Part shown: in pieces, positions 32,266-41,099 of the stretch
How the letters are laid out: every line of letters begins with the position of its first letter
Numbering within the stretch: position 1 is the first letter of the stretch
Origin: Gaiella sp038230035
GTDB taxonomy: Bacteria > Actinomycetota > Thermoleophilia > Gaiellales > Gaiellaceae
DNA length: 64,000 bases
Assembly (NCBI GenBank): GCA_038230035.1
Contig: JBBRNX010000002.1
Coordinates: 116,336-180,335 of the forward strand
Direction: 5' to 3'
Position numbers and translations under genes: made by a program
Notes under the pieces: generated by a model
Database searches by the model: none
What the model was told of the DNA's origin: nothing
Seen by the model: the letters and a program-made list of their open reading frames with translations, nothing else

Positions 32266-33900
32266 ATGGCGCGGCATGACGCGGTCTTCATTGGCGCGGG
32301 CATCAACTCGCTCGCCGGGGCTGCGCTCCTCTCCCGCGCCGGCTGGTACGTCTGCGTGCTGGAGCGCGAAGACGTCGCGGGCGGCTGCATCCGCACCGTC
32401 GAAGGACTGACTGCGCCGGGATTCACACACGAGCTGCTGGCCTCGTGGCACCCGCTCTGGACCGGCGGGGCCGCCTACGCGGAGCTGAAGGACGAGCTCG
32501 ACCGGCGCGGCGTCGAGTACCTGAACACCGACCTGCCTACCGGTTCCGTGTTTCCCGATGGCCGCGCTGCCTTCGTCTCGACCGACCTCGGCGCGAACAT
32601 CACCGAGCTCGACTCGCACGCTCCGGGAGACGGGGCCGCCTGGGAGGCGATGTTCAACGGCTTCATGGCCAATGCCGACCTCTCGTTCGGGTTGCTCGGC
32701 CTCGAGCTGTGGTCGGGCGCCGGCCTCGACCTCGGCCGGAAGGCGCTCCATCGCTTCGGTCGCCGCGGCCTGCTCGAGTTCATCGGCGGGACGCTCACGA
32801 CGTGCCGCGACTGGCTCGGCGACACGTTCTCGTCGGAAGAGGCGCAAGCGCTGCTCGCGCCCTGGGTACTCCACACCGGGCTCGGCCCGGATCAGGCGAC
32901 CTCCGGCTTCATGACCCAGGTCATCGCCTGCGCCCTGCAACTCGGTGGCATGCCGGTGCCGCGCGGTGGCGGCGTCAAGCTCGTCGAGGCGCTGAGCGGG
33001 ATCGTTCGCGACGCGGGCGGCGAGGTGCGAACCGGGGCAGACGTCGAGAGCATCCTCGTTTCCGGTGGACGTGCGACCGCGGTGCGGCTGGCGGGCGGCG
33101 AGACCGTCTCTGCAGCACGTGCCGTCATCGCGAGCGTGACACCAACGCAGCTCTACGGCCGCCTCCTTGCTCCCGGCGAGGTACCGCGTGCAGTCACCGA
33201 AGCGGCACGCCGCTACCGCTATGGCCGCGGCGAGATGCAGATCCACATCGCGCTCGACGAGCTGCCGCACTGGACAGGCCCGCGCGCGGCCGAGCTCGCA
33301 CGGTGTCCGCTCGTGCATGTAACGACCGGCATCGATGGTGTGTCGCGCGGCGTGAACGAGGCTGAGCGCGGACTCCTCCCCGCCCGCTCGACGATCGCTG
33401 TCGGCCAACCGTGCGCGCTCGACCAGTCCCGCGCCCCCGACGGCAAGTGGATCCTCTGGCTGCAGCTGCAGGAGACGCCGCGCGCGCCGGTCAAGGGCGA
33501 TGCTGCAGGAGAGATCGACGTCGGCGACGGCTCGTGGACGGAAGAGCTGCGAGAGCAGTCCGCGGACCGGATCGTCGACCGGCTGGGCGAATCGATCGAG
33601 AACCTCTCGTCGTCGACGCTCGCGCGCACCGTTCTCTCCCCCGCCGACCTCGAGCGGCTGAACGTGAACCTCGTCGGCGGTGACATCTACTCGGGGTCGT
33701 GCGCGCTCGACCAGAACCTGCTCTGGCGGCCGTTCGCCCAGGCTCCCGGCCACCGCACGGAGGTCGACGGGCTCTTCCATATCGGCGCCAGCACGCATCC
33801 GGGACCGGGTCTCGGCGGCGGCTCCGGGTACCTCGTGGCCAAGGAGCTGACGAAGCCGCCCGTGCACCGACGGCTGCTCGCCAAGGTTCCCGGGCTGTGA
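32266..33900 (+). CDS. CrtI/PYROXD2-like FAD-dependent oxidoreductase
   Basis: 544 residues. N-terminal dinucleotide motif AVFIGAGINSLAGAALLSRAGW and ERE at the end of strand 2 bind FAD. GGMPVPRGGGVKLVEAL and the C-terminal GLFHIGASTHPGPGLGGGSGYLVAKEL are typical of the phytoene-desaturase/amine-oxidase superfamily branch that includes PYROXD2. Start ATG 32266; the open frame upstream overlaps the divergent gene. Co-regulated with the hydroxylase through the shared operator and translationally coupled to the following isomerase. Probable oxidation of a C-C or C-N bond in the same pathway; a carotenoid role is unlikely from context. Confidence 0.82.
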   Translation: MARHDAVFIGAGINSLAGAALLSRAGWYVCVLEREDVAGGCIRTVEGLTAPGFTHELLASWHPLWTGGAAYAELKDELDRRGVEYLNTDLPTGSVFPDGRAAFVSTDLGANITELDSHAPGDGAAWEAMFNGFMANADLSFGLLGLELWSGAGLDLGRKALHRFGRRGLLEFIGGTLTTCRDWLGDTFSSEEAQALLAPWVLHTGLGPDQATSGFMTQVIACALQLGGMPVPRGGGVKLVEALSGIVRDAGGEVRTGADVESILVSGGRATAVRLAGGETVSAARAVIASVTPTQLYGRLLAPGEVPRAVTEAARRYRYGRGEMQIHIALDELPHWTGPRAAELARCPLVHVTTGIDGVSRGVNEAERGLLPARSTIAVGQPCALDQSRAPDGKWILWLQLQETPRAPVKGDAAGEIDVGDGSWTEELREQSADRIVDRLGESIENLSSSTLARTVLSPADLERLNVNLVGGDIYSGSCALDQNLLWRPFAQAPGHRTEVDGLFHIGASTHPGPGLGGGSGYLVAKELTKPPVHRRLLAKVPGL

Positions 33901-34718
33901 ACCTCGCCCTGTCGGAGATCTCGACCGTCAACGCAACCTTCGCCGAAGACGTCGCCGCCTACGCTGCGGCCGGCTTCGACGCGATCGGAATCTGGGAGTT
34001 CAAACTGCCCGACGACGACGCGGCAAACATCGTGCTCCTCCGCGAGCACGGGCTAACCGTCGCCAACTGCGTGCCGGCGGTGCCGACGATCCTGCAGCTC
34101 GGCATCCCGGGTATGGAGGGACCGGCCGACCCCGAGATGCGGATCGAAGGGTTGTGCGCATCGGTGCGGCGGCTGGCTGCCTACGACCCGGAGTCGGTGC
34201 TGTGTCTCACCGGGCCACTCGGCGGTCGCACGACAGGCGACGCCCGCACCGTCGTCGTCGACGGACTGCAGCGGGTTGCGGCGGCTGCGCGAGAGGTCGA
34301 CGTGACATTGGCGCTCGAGCCTGCGCACCGTTCGCAGCGCGAGTCGGCGTCCTTCGTCAACTCGATCGAGGATGCGCTGGCACTCCTGCACGAGGCCGGC
34401 CTCGACGAAGTCGGGCTACTGATCGACGTCTACCACGTGTGGGACGACCCGGCCTTGTGGGATCTGATCGCCCGCGCCTCGTATCGCATCGCAGGCGTGC
34501 ACCTCGCCGACTGGCCGGCGGAAGCGAGTCGAACCGACCGTTTACTCCCTGGTGAGGGCGTCGGTCGAACGAAAGAGATCGTCGATGCGCTAGCGCTCTC
34601 CGGCTGGGCCGGCTCGCTTGACGTCGAGATCTTCTCGGAGCCGGATCGCTTCTGGTCGCAACCGGTCGACGTGGCGGCGCGTCTCGCGTTCGAGGCCGCT
34701 TCAGCTCTCGTCGCGTAA
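33897..34718 (+). CDS. sugar phosphate isomerase/epimerase-like TIM barrel
   Basis: 273 residues from GTG 33897, overlapping the preceding stop (GTGA). Xylose-isomerase-like barrel: AAYAAAGFDAIGIWEFKLP, the metal-binding strands LALEPAHR (Glu), LLIDVYHVWDD (Asp, His), GVHLADWP and a final LDVEIFSEP (Glu). Metal-dependent isomerisation or dehydration of a hydroxy-keto compound is expected (hydroxypyruvate isomerase or IolE-like). The 3' end overlaps the convergent MBL-fold gene by 18 bp. Confidence 0.82.
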   Translation: MNLALSEISTVNATFAEDVAAYAAAGFDAIGIWEFKLPDDDAANIVLLREHGLTVANCVPAVPTILQLGIPGMEGPADPEMRIEGLCASVRRLAAYDPESVLCLTGPLGGRTTGDARTVVVDGLQRVAAAAREVDVTLALEPAHRSQRESASFVNSIEDALALLHEAGLDEVGLLIDVYHVWDDPALWDLIARASYRIAGVHLADWPAEASRTDRLLPGEGVGRTKEIVDALALSGWAGSLDVEIFSEPDRFWSQPVDVAARLAFEAASALVA

Positions 34719-35294
34719 CGCGCGTGCCAGCGCGTTGTGGCAGTCCGCCAAGACGGGCTCTCCATGCGACACGAGAATCCGCTCCACCGGCAGATCGAGC
34801 AGCGGTAGCAGAGAGTCCCAGACGACCTTGCGGTCGAGCCCTTCGTTCCAGTCATCCGGGCACACGCGCACACCGCCCGCGCCGTCCCCGAGCAGCACGT
34901 CGCCCGCGACCAGCGCGCGATACGGCTCCAGCCAGACGACGATCTCCTCGAACCGCGTGGTGGCAATCGCCTCCAAGCCGTCGATCTCCTCGACGCCACG
35001 CGCGGCTGCTCCATAGCGCTCGCCGACGTCAGCCGCGCTGCGGACGTGGTCGGAGACTGTCGTGAGCACGAGCGGTGCGCCACATCGTTCGACATCGCGG
35101 TCGAGGGCACGCCAGAACCGCTCCGCCTCAGTCGGCTCCGCAGGCACCAGAGGATCGACGAGCACGATCGCGCCGTCGATCTCCGCGTAGACGCAGCCAA
35201 CCTCCTGCGCCCAGTCCTCCTCGTCCGCCGGCGTCCAGGCGGGGTGCGGCGCCTTCCAGCGCCACAACCCAGTCGCAAGCCCCCTTACTTCCAC
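34701..35294 (-). CDS. metallo-beta-lactamase-fold protein with degenerate metal motif
   Basis: 197 residues from GTG 35294. The layout matches MBL-fold hydrolases (IDGAIVLVDPLVP; LVAGDVLLGDGAGG with the bridging Asp; ILVSHGEPV at the end), but the HxHxDH motif reads TVSDHVRSA, keeping only Asp-His. Metal binding is therefore likely weakened or changed. Convergent with the TIM-barrel gene; divergent from the cyclase with 22 bp between starts. Confidence 0.68.
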   Translation of the reverse strand: MEVRGLATGLWRWKAPHPAWTPADEEDWAQEVGCVYAEIDGAIVLVDPLVPAEPTEAERFWRALDRDVERCGAPLVLTTVSDHVRSAADVGERYGAAARGVEEIDGLEAIATTRFEEIVVWLEPYRALVAGDVLLGDGAGGVRVCPDDWNEGLDRKVVWDSLLPLLDLPVERILVSHGEPVLADCHNALARALRDES

Positions 35295-35316
35295 GGCGAG
35301 ACCCTATAACTCGCCT

Positions 35317-37824
35317 GTGGCCCGCAACGACCTGCCGACCGGAACGGTGGCGTTCCTGTTCACCGACATCGAGGGCTCGACCCGGCTCCTGCATGCGCTC
35401 GGGCCGAAGATGTACGCGACGGAACTCGAGAAGCATCAGGTGCTGCTTCGCGACGCCTTCGCCACCGCTGGCGGAGTCGAGGTGGACACGCAGGGCGACG
35501 CCTTCTTCGTCGCGTTCCCCACCGCGACGGGCGCGGCGGAAGCGGCGTCTTCGGCACACGAGGCCCTCGTCGGGGGGCGCGTGCGAGTCCGCATCGGGCT
35601 ACACACGGGCGCACCGCAGCTGACCAACGACGGCTACGTCGGCGCGGACGTGCACCGAGGCGCACGAATCGCCGCGCTCGCCCACGGCAACCAGACGCTC
35701 GCCTCGGCGGCAACAGCCGCGCTCCTCGAAGGCGCCGAGCTCCGCGATCTCGGTCTGCATCGGCTGAAGGACGTCGAGGGTGCCACGCACGTGGTCCAGC
35801 TCGGTGCCGGCGACTTCCCGCCTCTGCGCACTCCCGGAAGCATCGACCTGCCGACGCCGGCAACACCGTTCGTCGGTCGAGAGCGAGAACTGCTCGACGC
35901 TCTGTCAGCCGTACTCGAACGCGACCCTCGCGTCCTGACGATCGTCGGCCCCGGCGGCACCGGGAAGACACGGTTCGGGATCGAGCTCGCCAGGCTGCTT
36001 GCCGACGAGGCTGACGGCGGCACCGTCTTCCTCCCTCTGGCCCCGCTCCGCGACTCCGCGCTGGTGCTCCCGGCCGTGGCGGAACGGCTTGGTGCAGCGT
36101 CTGCGGATCTGACGACGGTTGGTACACGAATCGGACAGAAGCGGACGCTCCTCCTCGTCGACAACGTCGAGCAACTCTTGCCCGACGCCGCAGCCGTGCT
36201 CGCCGAGCTGGTTGCTGCAGCACCAACGCTCCGGCTGCTCGTAACCAGCCGCGAGGCGCTGCGCATCCAGGGCGAAGAGGAATTCGACCTCGCGCCGATG
36301 CGTGCGCCTGACGCGGTGGAGCTTTTCCTCGCACGCGCGAGAGCGGCGCGACCTGGCATCGAGCAGACACCGGCCGTCGACGAGCTGTGCGCTCGCCTCG
36401 ACCGGCTGCCGCTCGCGCTCGAGCTCGCCGCAGCACGGACGAAGCTCCTCTCGCCGGAGGCACTGCTCGAACGGCTCGGTGAGCGACTCGATCTCCTCAG
36501 GGGTACCCGGGATGCAGACCCGCGACACGCGACACTCGAGGCGACAATCGCGTGGTCGTACGACCTACTCGACGAAACCGAGCAGCGCCGGTTCGCACGT
36601 CTGGCCGTTTTCCGCGGAGGCTGCACACTCGAGGCAGCCGAGGAGGTCTGCAACGCCGACCTCGACACCATCGCGTCCCTACTGGATAAGAGCCTCCTCC
36701 GAAGACGTACCGACGCGGACGGTACGGACCGCTACTGGATGCTCGAGACAATCCGCGAGTTCGCCGCCGCACGGGTCGCCGACTCGGGCGACGAAGGCGA
36801 CATCCAGCGGCGACACATGCAATGGCTTCTCGAGCTTGCTCGCAAGGCGCGAGCCTCCGTGCCTGCGGAAGTCGCTGATCAGGGCGGGGGAAGCAGTGAT
36901 CTCCACCTGTTCACCCCGGAGCTCGACAATATCCGGGCCGTGCTCGGGTGGTCGCTCGAGCACGATGCCGATCTCGGTCTCGAACTGGGGGTCGCGCTCG
37001 AACAATTCTGGGTCATCCACGAGCCACTCGAGGGTGCGGCGTGGCTCGAGCGCTTGCTGGAGGCAGCGCCTTCGGCCGAGCGTCCGCTCCGCGCGGCCGC
37101 GTTACGCACACTCGCGGGAGCGCTCGACATCTATGGCGAACATGAGGCCGCCGCGCCGATCTACCGGGCAAGTCTCGACCTCTTCGAAGAGATCGGCGAC
37201 GAACAGGGAGCAACGAACCTTCGCTTCCGGGTCGGCGCCAACCTTGCAAACAGGGGACAGACCGATCAGGCCTGGCCGTTGATCGAAGCCGCGTACATCG
37301 ACTTCAGACGACTGGGACGGCGCGTCGGCGAAGCGCAGGTGCTCTCCTATCTGGGTTGGAAAGCAGATCTCGAAGGCGACACGGAGACGGCCCACAGCCT
37401 GCATGAGGAGAGTGCTGCTATCGCCCACGAGTTCGGCTGGACGTGGTGGGAGCTTCACGAGCTGATGAATCTGAGCGAGTTCGAGCGACGAAGGGACCGA
37501 CTCCAGGCTGCTGAGGATTACGCACATCGGTCGCTGACGCTGGCGATCGGGATCGGCGACCGGATGGCGGCCGTGTTCTCCACCGCCGAGCTTGCGAGCT
37601 GTGCGGCACTCCGGGGGGAGCCGGCCGCGGCGGGACGACTGTGGGGTGCGATCGAGAGCGAGGAAGCGTCGGCTCCGATAGGGCAGTGGTCACGCTTCCG
37701 GGAGCAGTACGAACAACTCGTGTTTCGCGCGACCGGGACCGCTTTCGACGCGGCACGCGAGGACGGCAAGCTTCTCTCCCTGGCCGAGGCAGCAGATATC
37801 GGCGAGGATCAAACCTTGCCGTAG
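35317..37824 (+). CDS. class III adenylate/guanylate cyclase-like domain fused to AAA/NB-ARC ATPase and TPR
   Basis: 835 residues. Residues 8-165: class III cyclase homology domain with metal Asp17 (LFTDIEGST) and Asp61 (TQGDAFFVAF) and the ADVHRGARIAALAHGNQ segment. From 183: PFVGRERELL, Walker A GPGGTGKT at 211-218, LLLVDNVEQLL as Walker B and LRLLVTSREAL, an NB-ARC/AfsR-type ATPase. From about 510: helical TPR-like repeats. No LuxR DNA-binding domain is present at the C-terminus, which ends EDQTLP. It is a signalling ATPase of the kind abundant in Actinobacteria. GTG start. Confidence 0.88.
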   Translation: MARNDLPTGTVAFLFTDIEGSTRLLHALGPKMYATELEKHQVLLRDAFATAGGVEVDTQGDAFFVAFPTATGAAEAASSAHEALVGGRVRVRIGLHTGAPQLTNDGYVGADVHRGARIAALAHGNQTLASAATAALLEGAELRDLGLHRLKDVEGATHVVQLGAGDFPPLRTPGSIDLPTPATPFVGRERELLDALSAVLERDPRVLTIVGPGGTGKTRFGIELARLLADEADGGTVFLPLAPLRDSALVLPAVAERLGAASADLTTVGTRIGQKRTLLLVDNVEQLLPDAAAVLAELVAAAPTLRLLVTSREALRIQGEEEFDLAPMRAPDAVELFLARARAARPGIEQTPAVDELCARLDRLPLALELAAARTKLLSPEALLERLGERLDLLRGTRDADPRHATLEATIAWSYDLLDETEQRRFARLAVFRGGCTLEAAEEVCNADLDTIASLLDKSLLRRRTDADGTDRYWMLETIREFAAARVADSGDEGDIQRRHMQWLLELARKARASVPAEVADQGGGSSDLHLFTPELDNIRAVLGWSLEHDADLGLELGVALEQFWVIHEPLEGAAWLERLLEAAPSAERPLRAAALRTLAGALDIYGEHEAAAPIYRASLDLFEEIGDEQGATNLRFRVGANLANRGQTDQAWPLIEAAYIDFRRLGRRVGEAQVLSYLGWKADLEGDTETAHSLHEESAAIAHEFGWTWWELHELMNLSEFERRRDRLQAAEDYAHRSLTLAIGIGDRMAAVFSTAELASCAALRGEPAAAGRLWGAIESEEASAPIGQWSRFREQYEQLVFRATGTAFDAAREDGKLLSLAEAADIGEDQTLP

Positions 37825-38888
37825 AGCTGCAGCACGATCGAGACGAACTGCTTCGTGTCGTCGTAGAGCCCGATCTCGCGCACCGCGCGCGCGCCCTGGT
37901 ACCAGCCGGCGAGAGCGAGCCTGCGGTCGCGGTGGAACTGGTCGAGCTGCCAGCGCAGGTAGCGGACGCCCGCCTGGACGTTCCCGTCGGCCGTCCGTGG
38001 GGTGCGCTGGCCGAGGAGCACGACATCGACCCAGGACCAGGTCTCCGGCAGAAGCTGCAGAACGCCGATCGCACCGACGTTCGAGACGACATCCTGCTGG
38101 AAGCCGGACTCCATCCATGCGAGCGCTCGCGCCAGCGCGGGATCGACGCCGTACACCGCCGACCAGTGATCGAGCGAGTCGCGAACCGAACTGCGACTGG
38201 CCGGCTCGCTTGGGCCGCTGGCTGTCGTCGCGCCGCGAGGTAGCCGCAGCTTCTGCCCGGGCACGATGACCCCGGTGAGCCTGAGTCCGTTCTGCTTCGC
38301 GAGCAGCCACGGGCTGACGTGGAAGCGCTCCGCGATCGAGAAGAAGCTCTCACCCGCCGCTACGACATGGGTCAGAAGCGGCGGTGCCGCCGCCACCTTG
38401 CGGGTACCACTTCGGGCAAGCGCCCGGTAGGTCTGGCGACCCGCGATGCCGTCCGGACGAAGACCATGCTGCCGCTGAAACCGTTCGAGCGCCGCTTGGG
38501 TCACCCCGTCGAACCTCCCGTCGACGGCCGACCGTGGCAGGCCGTAGGCGATGAGCCGGAACTCGAGCGACGCGACGTCCCAACCCATCAGCCCCGGCCA
38601 CAGCTCACGCTGACCGAGCAGCGGCCTCCCGAGGGCGCCGAGAGCCCGGCGCTCGCGGGACTCGAGCTTGCCGTCCACCTTCGCGCCATGTCGTCGCTCG
38701 AGCCGCGTCAGACCCGCTTTGGTGAGTGGACCCGCGAGCCCGTCGATCGGCCCGGCATACAGCCGCTTGGCGCGGAGCCCGACCTGAAGAGCGGCGACGC
38801 TGCTACTCGGCTTCGGTCCCGCGGCGTGTGCCGCCGGCGCGAGGGCACCGCTCGCGGCGAGCATGCTCAAGATCGCCAGCCGGCGCAT
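37809..38888 (-). CDS. secreted lytic transglycosylase with peptidoglycan-binding and LysM domains
   Basis: 359 residues with signal peptide (residues 3-22, AHAAG). Two PG_binding_1 domains follow (VAALQVGLRAKRLYAGPIDG at about 31; DVASLEFRLIAYGLPRSAVDG at about 103), then LysM (HVVAAGESFFSIAERFHVSPWLL near 175) and an SLT transglycosylase domain with catalytic Glu in AWMESGFQ and NVGAIGVLQLLPETW. Cleaves peptidoglycan glycan strands at the wall. The 3' end overlaps the cyclase gene by 16 bp. Confidence 0.92.
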   Translation of the reverse strand: MRRLAILSMLAASGALAPAAHAAGPKPSSSVAALQVGLRAKRLYAGPIDGLAGPLTKAGLTRLERRHGAKVDGKLESRERRALGALGRPLLGQRELWPGLMGWDVASLEFRLIAYGLPRSAVDGRFDGVTQAALERFQRQHGLRPDGIAGRQTYRALARSGTRKVAAAPPLLTHVVAAGESFFSIAERFHVSPWLLAKQNGLRLTGVIVPGQKLRLPRGATTASGPSEPASRSSVRDSLDHWSAVYGVDPALARALAWMESGFQQDVVSNVGAIGVLQLLPETWSWVDVVLLGQRTPRTADGNVQAGVRYLRWQLDQFHRDRRLALAGWYQGARAVREIGLYDDTKQFVSIVLQLYGKV

Positions 38889-38931
38889 AGGCCAACATTC
38901 GCCCTGCGCACGTCGATCCCTCCGCTATCGA

Positions 38932-38967
38932 GCGGGCGGGGGTCGGCGCAACCCGACCCCCGCCCGC
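38932..38967 (-). terminator. strong hairpin terminator after the Thr-linker secreted protein
   Basis: GCGGGCGGGGGTCGG and its perfect 15-base reverse complement flank a 6-base loop CGCAAC, beginning 4 bp after the stop at 38972. There is no T-run, but such GC-rich hairpins commonly end transcription in high-GC actinobacteria. Confidence 0.7.
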
Positions 38968-38971
38968 CACG

Positions 38972-39844
38972 TCAGCTGATCCGCTTCGAGAACGCCCTCG
39001 TCACCGAGACGCCCTGGAACGTGACCTTCATCGTTCCCGTGACACGCTTGCCTTTCGCGGTCTTCGCGAGCTTCCATTCGCAGAGCGCGAGACCGACTTT
39101 CGGGCCGCCCTTCGCGCTGAGGCGAAGCGGCTTGGTGCCGACACGCGCTGCACACGTGACCTTGCCGCTTCCGAGTGGTTCACCTGTGTCCTCGCGGAAG
39201 ACGATCAAGAGCACGTCGAGGGCCTTGCCCGACTTTGCCGAACCGACGACGAATTTCGCCACGCGCAGGCTGAGCGGCGGAGGCGGTGGCGGCGTCGTGG
39301 TGGTAGGTGTCGTTGTCGTAGTCGTGGTCGTCGTGGTGGTGGTTCCCGTTGTCGCAGAGGTCGACGAGGTTGTCGTTCCACCTCCGATGACCAGCGTGTA
39401 CGTCCAGATCCCGGAGTCAGGTGCGCGCTCAGAGACGTTCGACCCGTCGCCGCTCGTCGCCAGACCGAAATTGAAGCCGCCGGTCGAGGCCAGGTCGCTC
39501 CGGTTCCCGGAGAACGTCAGAACACCGCCCCCCTCCGTTACGCCGAACGTCGGCGCGGGCGCAGACACATACGTCGAGCCGTTCCAGCTCAGAAGATCCC
39601 AGCTCGACGCATCTGCGAGGAACACGTAGTCGATGCCGCCGCTCCCGGTGCTCGCGTTCAGATCCGTGTCGAGCAGGATGAAGACGATGTCCTGGCCGGT
39701 GAGCGGCCGGTTCGGAATCGTGATGTCGAACCTCAGCCCGCCGGCGTCGTCGTTCGACACCGTCACGGTGGACGCGTCCGGCCCGATGCCGCTGTCGCCG
39801 GTGGGGTCGGTGAAGGTCTGAGATCCGACACTCACGCGCCGCAC
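38972..39844 (-). CDS. Thr-rich-linker beta-sandwich protein, probably secreted, lacking its signal peptide
   Basis: From the GTG at 39844 the product is 290 residues. About 150 residues form a beta domain (SVGSQTFTDPTGDSG, FVILLDTD-like ILLDTDLNASTGSGGIDYVF, FTFSGNRSDL region). A linker of runs of threonine then proline follows (low-complexity DNA 39280-39370), then a C-terminal domain of about 95 residues. Domain style and linker indicate an extracellular protein, yet no hydrophobic signal precedes it in any frame. The conserved part begins right at the start, and the upstream DNA is the 5' part of the divergent methyltransferase. The longer ATG starts at 39946 and 40012 lie inside that gene and are unlikely. 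Confidence 0.6.
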   Translation of the reverse strand: MRRVSVGSQTFTDPTGDSGIGPDASTVTVSNDDAGGLRFDITIPNRPLTGQDIVFILLDTDLNASTGSGGIDYVFLADASSWDLLSWNGSTYVSAPAPTFGVTEGGGVLTFSGNRSDLASTGGFNFGLATSGDGSNVSERAPDSGIWTYTLVIGGGTTTSSTSATTGTTTTTTTTTTTTPTTTTPPPPPPLSLRVAKFVVGSAKSGKALDVLLIVFREDTGEPLGSGKVTCAARVGTKPLRLSAKGGPKVGLALCEWKLAKTAKGKRVTGTMKVTFQGVSVTRAFSKRIS

Positions 39845-39868
39845 GCTCTGAGGGCGAAGCGAGTAGCC

Positions 39869-40688
39869 GTGGCCGGACGTACGCAAGATCCTACGCGCGA
39901 ACTGGCGCAGGACGACCGTCCTGGATGTTGGTTGTGGAACCGGCATCGCCTCACGCCGGGCAGCAGTTCTTGTCGAACCCCACGGCCGGGTGGTTGGCGT
40001 CGACATTTCCAACGGGATGCTCGACGAGGCGCGCCGACTGAGCGAAGCCGCGCTCGCAGCCGGCGTTCTCCGCTATGAGCGGATGGACGCCGAGAGTCTC
40101 GACTTCGCCGACTCCTCGTTCGACGTCGTGCTGTCGCTCTGCGCCGTACTGCATTTTCCGAACATCGATACGGCTATCGCCGAGATGCGTCGGGTACTCA
40201 GGCCTGGAGGAAGACTCGTCATCGGTTTCGGAGCGGGCCGACCGGCCACGCTGCTGCCGCTCGCGCAGTACACGGTCAAGCGGGCGGTCGCGCTCGCCCG
40301 GGCGCACGGGCGACCAGAGCTACGCGGCCCGAACCTCCTCTTCCGGCTCGCTTCTGAGCTCCTGCCGGATCCGGATCAACCAGCGCTCGTAGGCTGGCCT
40401 GCAGTCCGTGGGCCGCTCCCGCGGTTGCGGGAGTCGCTACGCAGCGCTGGATTCAGCAGCCCACGTGTCAGCTGGATCGCCCACGAGGTGCGCTACGAGT
40501 CGGCCAAGGATTTCTGGGATGCGCAAACCGCGATCGTCACCGAGGTGCGCAGTCGTATCGGAAGCGCCGACTCAATGTCGGTCGAACGGCTGCGACATCG
40601 CTTCGAGCTCGAAGCCGAGCGAGTTCTCTCTCAAGGTGGCAGGCTCGTCTACCCCTACGGCGCCACGGTTCTCCGTACGGAGAAATGA
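39869..40688 (+). CDS. class I SAM-dependent methyltransferase with damaged 5' end
   Basis: The frame from GTG 39990 (232 residues) lacks SAM motif I, but the same frame reads VLDVGCGTGIASRRAAVLVEPHGRV immediately upstream, so the gene really starts earlier. That frame meets TAG at about 39862 with no start codon. Frame +1 from GTG 39869 gives MAGRTQDPTRELAQDD, which would join VLDVG after a one-base change near 39916. VVGVDISNGMLDEAR (motif II), FDVVLSLCAVLHF and LRPGGRLVIGFG complete a Methyltransf_11-type enzyme. Either frameshifted or truncated at the 5' end. Substrate unknown. Confidence 0.7.
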
Positions 40689-40718
40689 CGCGAAGCTCAC
40701 GGCCAGGGACTTGGTGTA

Positions 40719-40791
40719 CTCCCCGGGTTGGACTCGAACCAACAACCCCTCGGTTAACAGCCGAGTGCTCTGCCAATTGAGCTACCGGGGA
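40719..40791 (-). tRNA. tRNA-Asn (anticodon GTT)
   Basis: 73-nt cloverleaf: acceptor TCCCCGG/CCGGGGA with discriminator G, D-loop AGCTCAATTGGCAGAGC, anticodon stem CTCGG-CTGTTAA-CCGAG, T arm TTGGTTCGAGTCCAA. No encoded CCA. The only Asn tRNA seen in the window. Confidence 0.97.
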
Positions 40792-40805
40792 AGGCCGGCG
40801 AGATT

Positions 40806-41099
40806 CTAGCCAACGACCCCCGGCAGGCCCCGGCCGGCGAGGCACGTTTCGAGCGCGTCGAGCCACGCGGTGTAGTACGCGGCAGCCGCCGGCTCGGCCG
40901 GGTCGTAGCCGTGGCGTGCGACCGCCTCGGCTAGGAACGGGCTGAACTCGACGAGTGAGATACCCGCGCTCTCGAGCGCGACGATGCCCATGCCGAGCGC
41001 GCGACCCTGCCAAGGCTCGTCGAAGACGAGCTCCCCGTTTGCTCGCGGTAGCGGTGCCGTTTCGGCCAGCGCACTGTCGAGGTCCGCGAGCTGGGTCAT
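40806..41099 (-). CDS. nitrile hydratase accessory/activator protein (P14K-like)
   Basis: 97 residues, third gene of the nitrile hydratase operon, ATG overlapping the alpha stop (ATGA). Resembles the small activator of cobalt nitrile hydratases, itself similar to the beta subunit N-terminus: FDEPWQGRALGMGIVAL and AYYTAWLDALETCLAGRGL. In Co-type systems this protein delivers cobalt to the alpha subunit by self-subunit swapping. Position (beta-alpha-activator order) supports the assignment. Confidence 0.85.
   Translation of the reverse strand: MTQLADLDSALAETAPLPRANGELVFDEPWQGRALGMGIVALESAGISLVEFSPFLAEAVARHGYDPAEPAAAAYYTAWLDALETCLAGRGLPGVVG

Noticed and set aside
35317..37824. LuxR-family transcription regulator as the regulator of the palindrome
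   Set aside because: The protein has cyclase, ATPase and TPR regions but no DNA-binding domain, so it cannot by itself bind TGACATGTCA.
39290..39370. Microsatellite-like repeat of GTC/GTG triplets
   Set aside because: It is in frame and encodes the threonine/proline linker of the protein at 38972-39844, so it is coding low complexity, not a separate repeat element.
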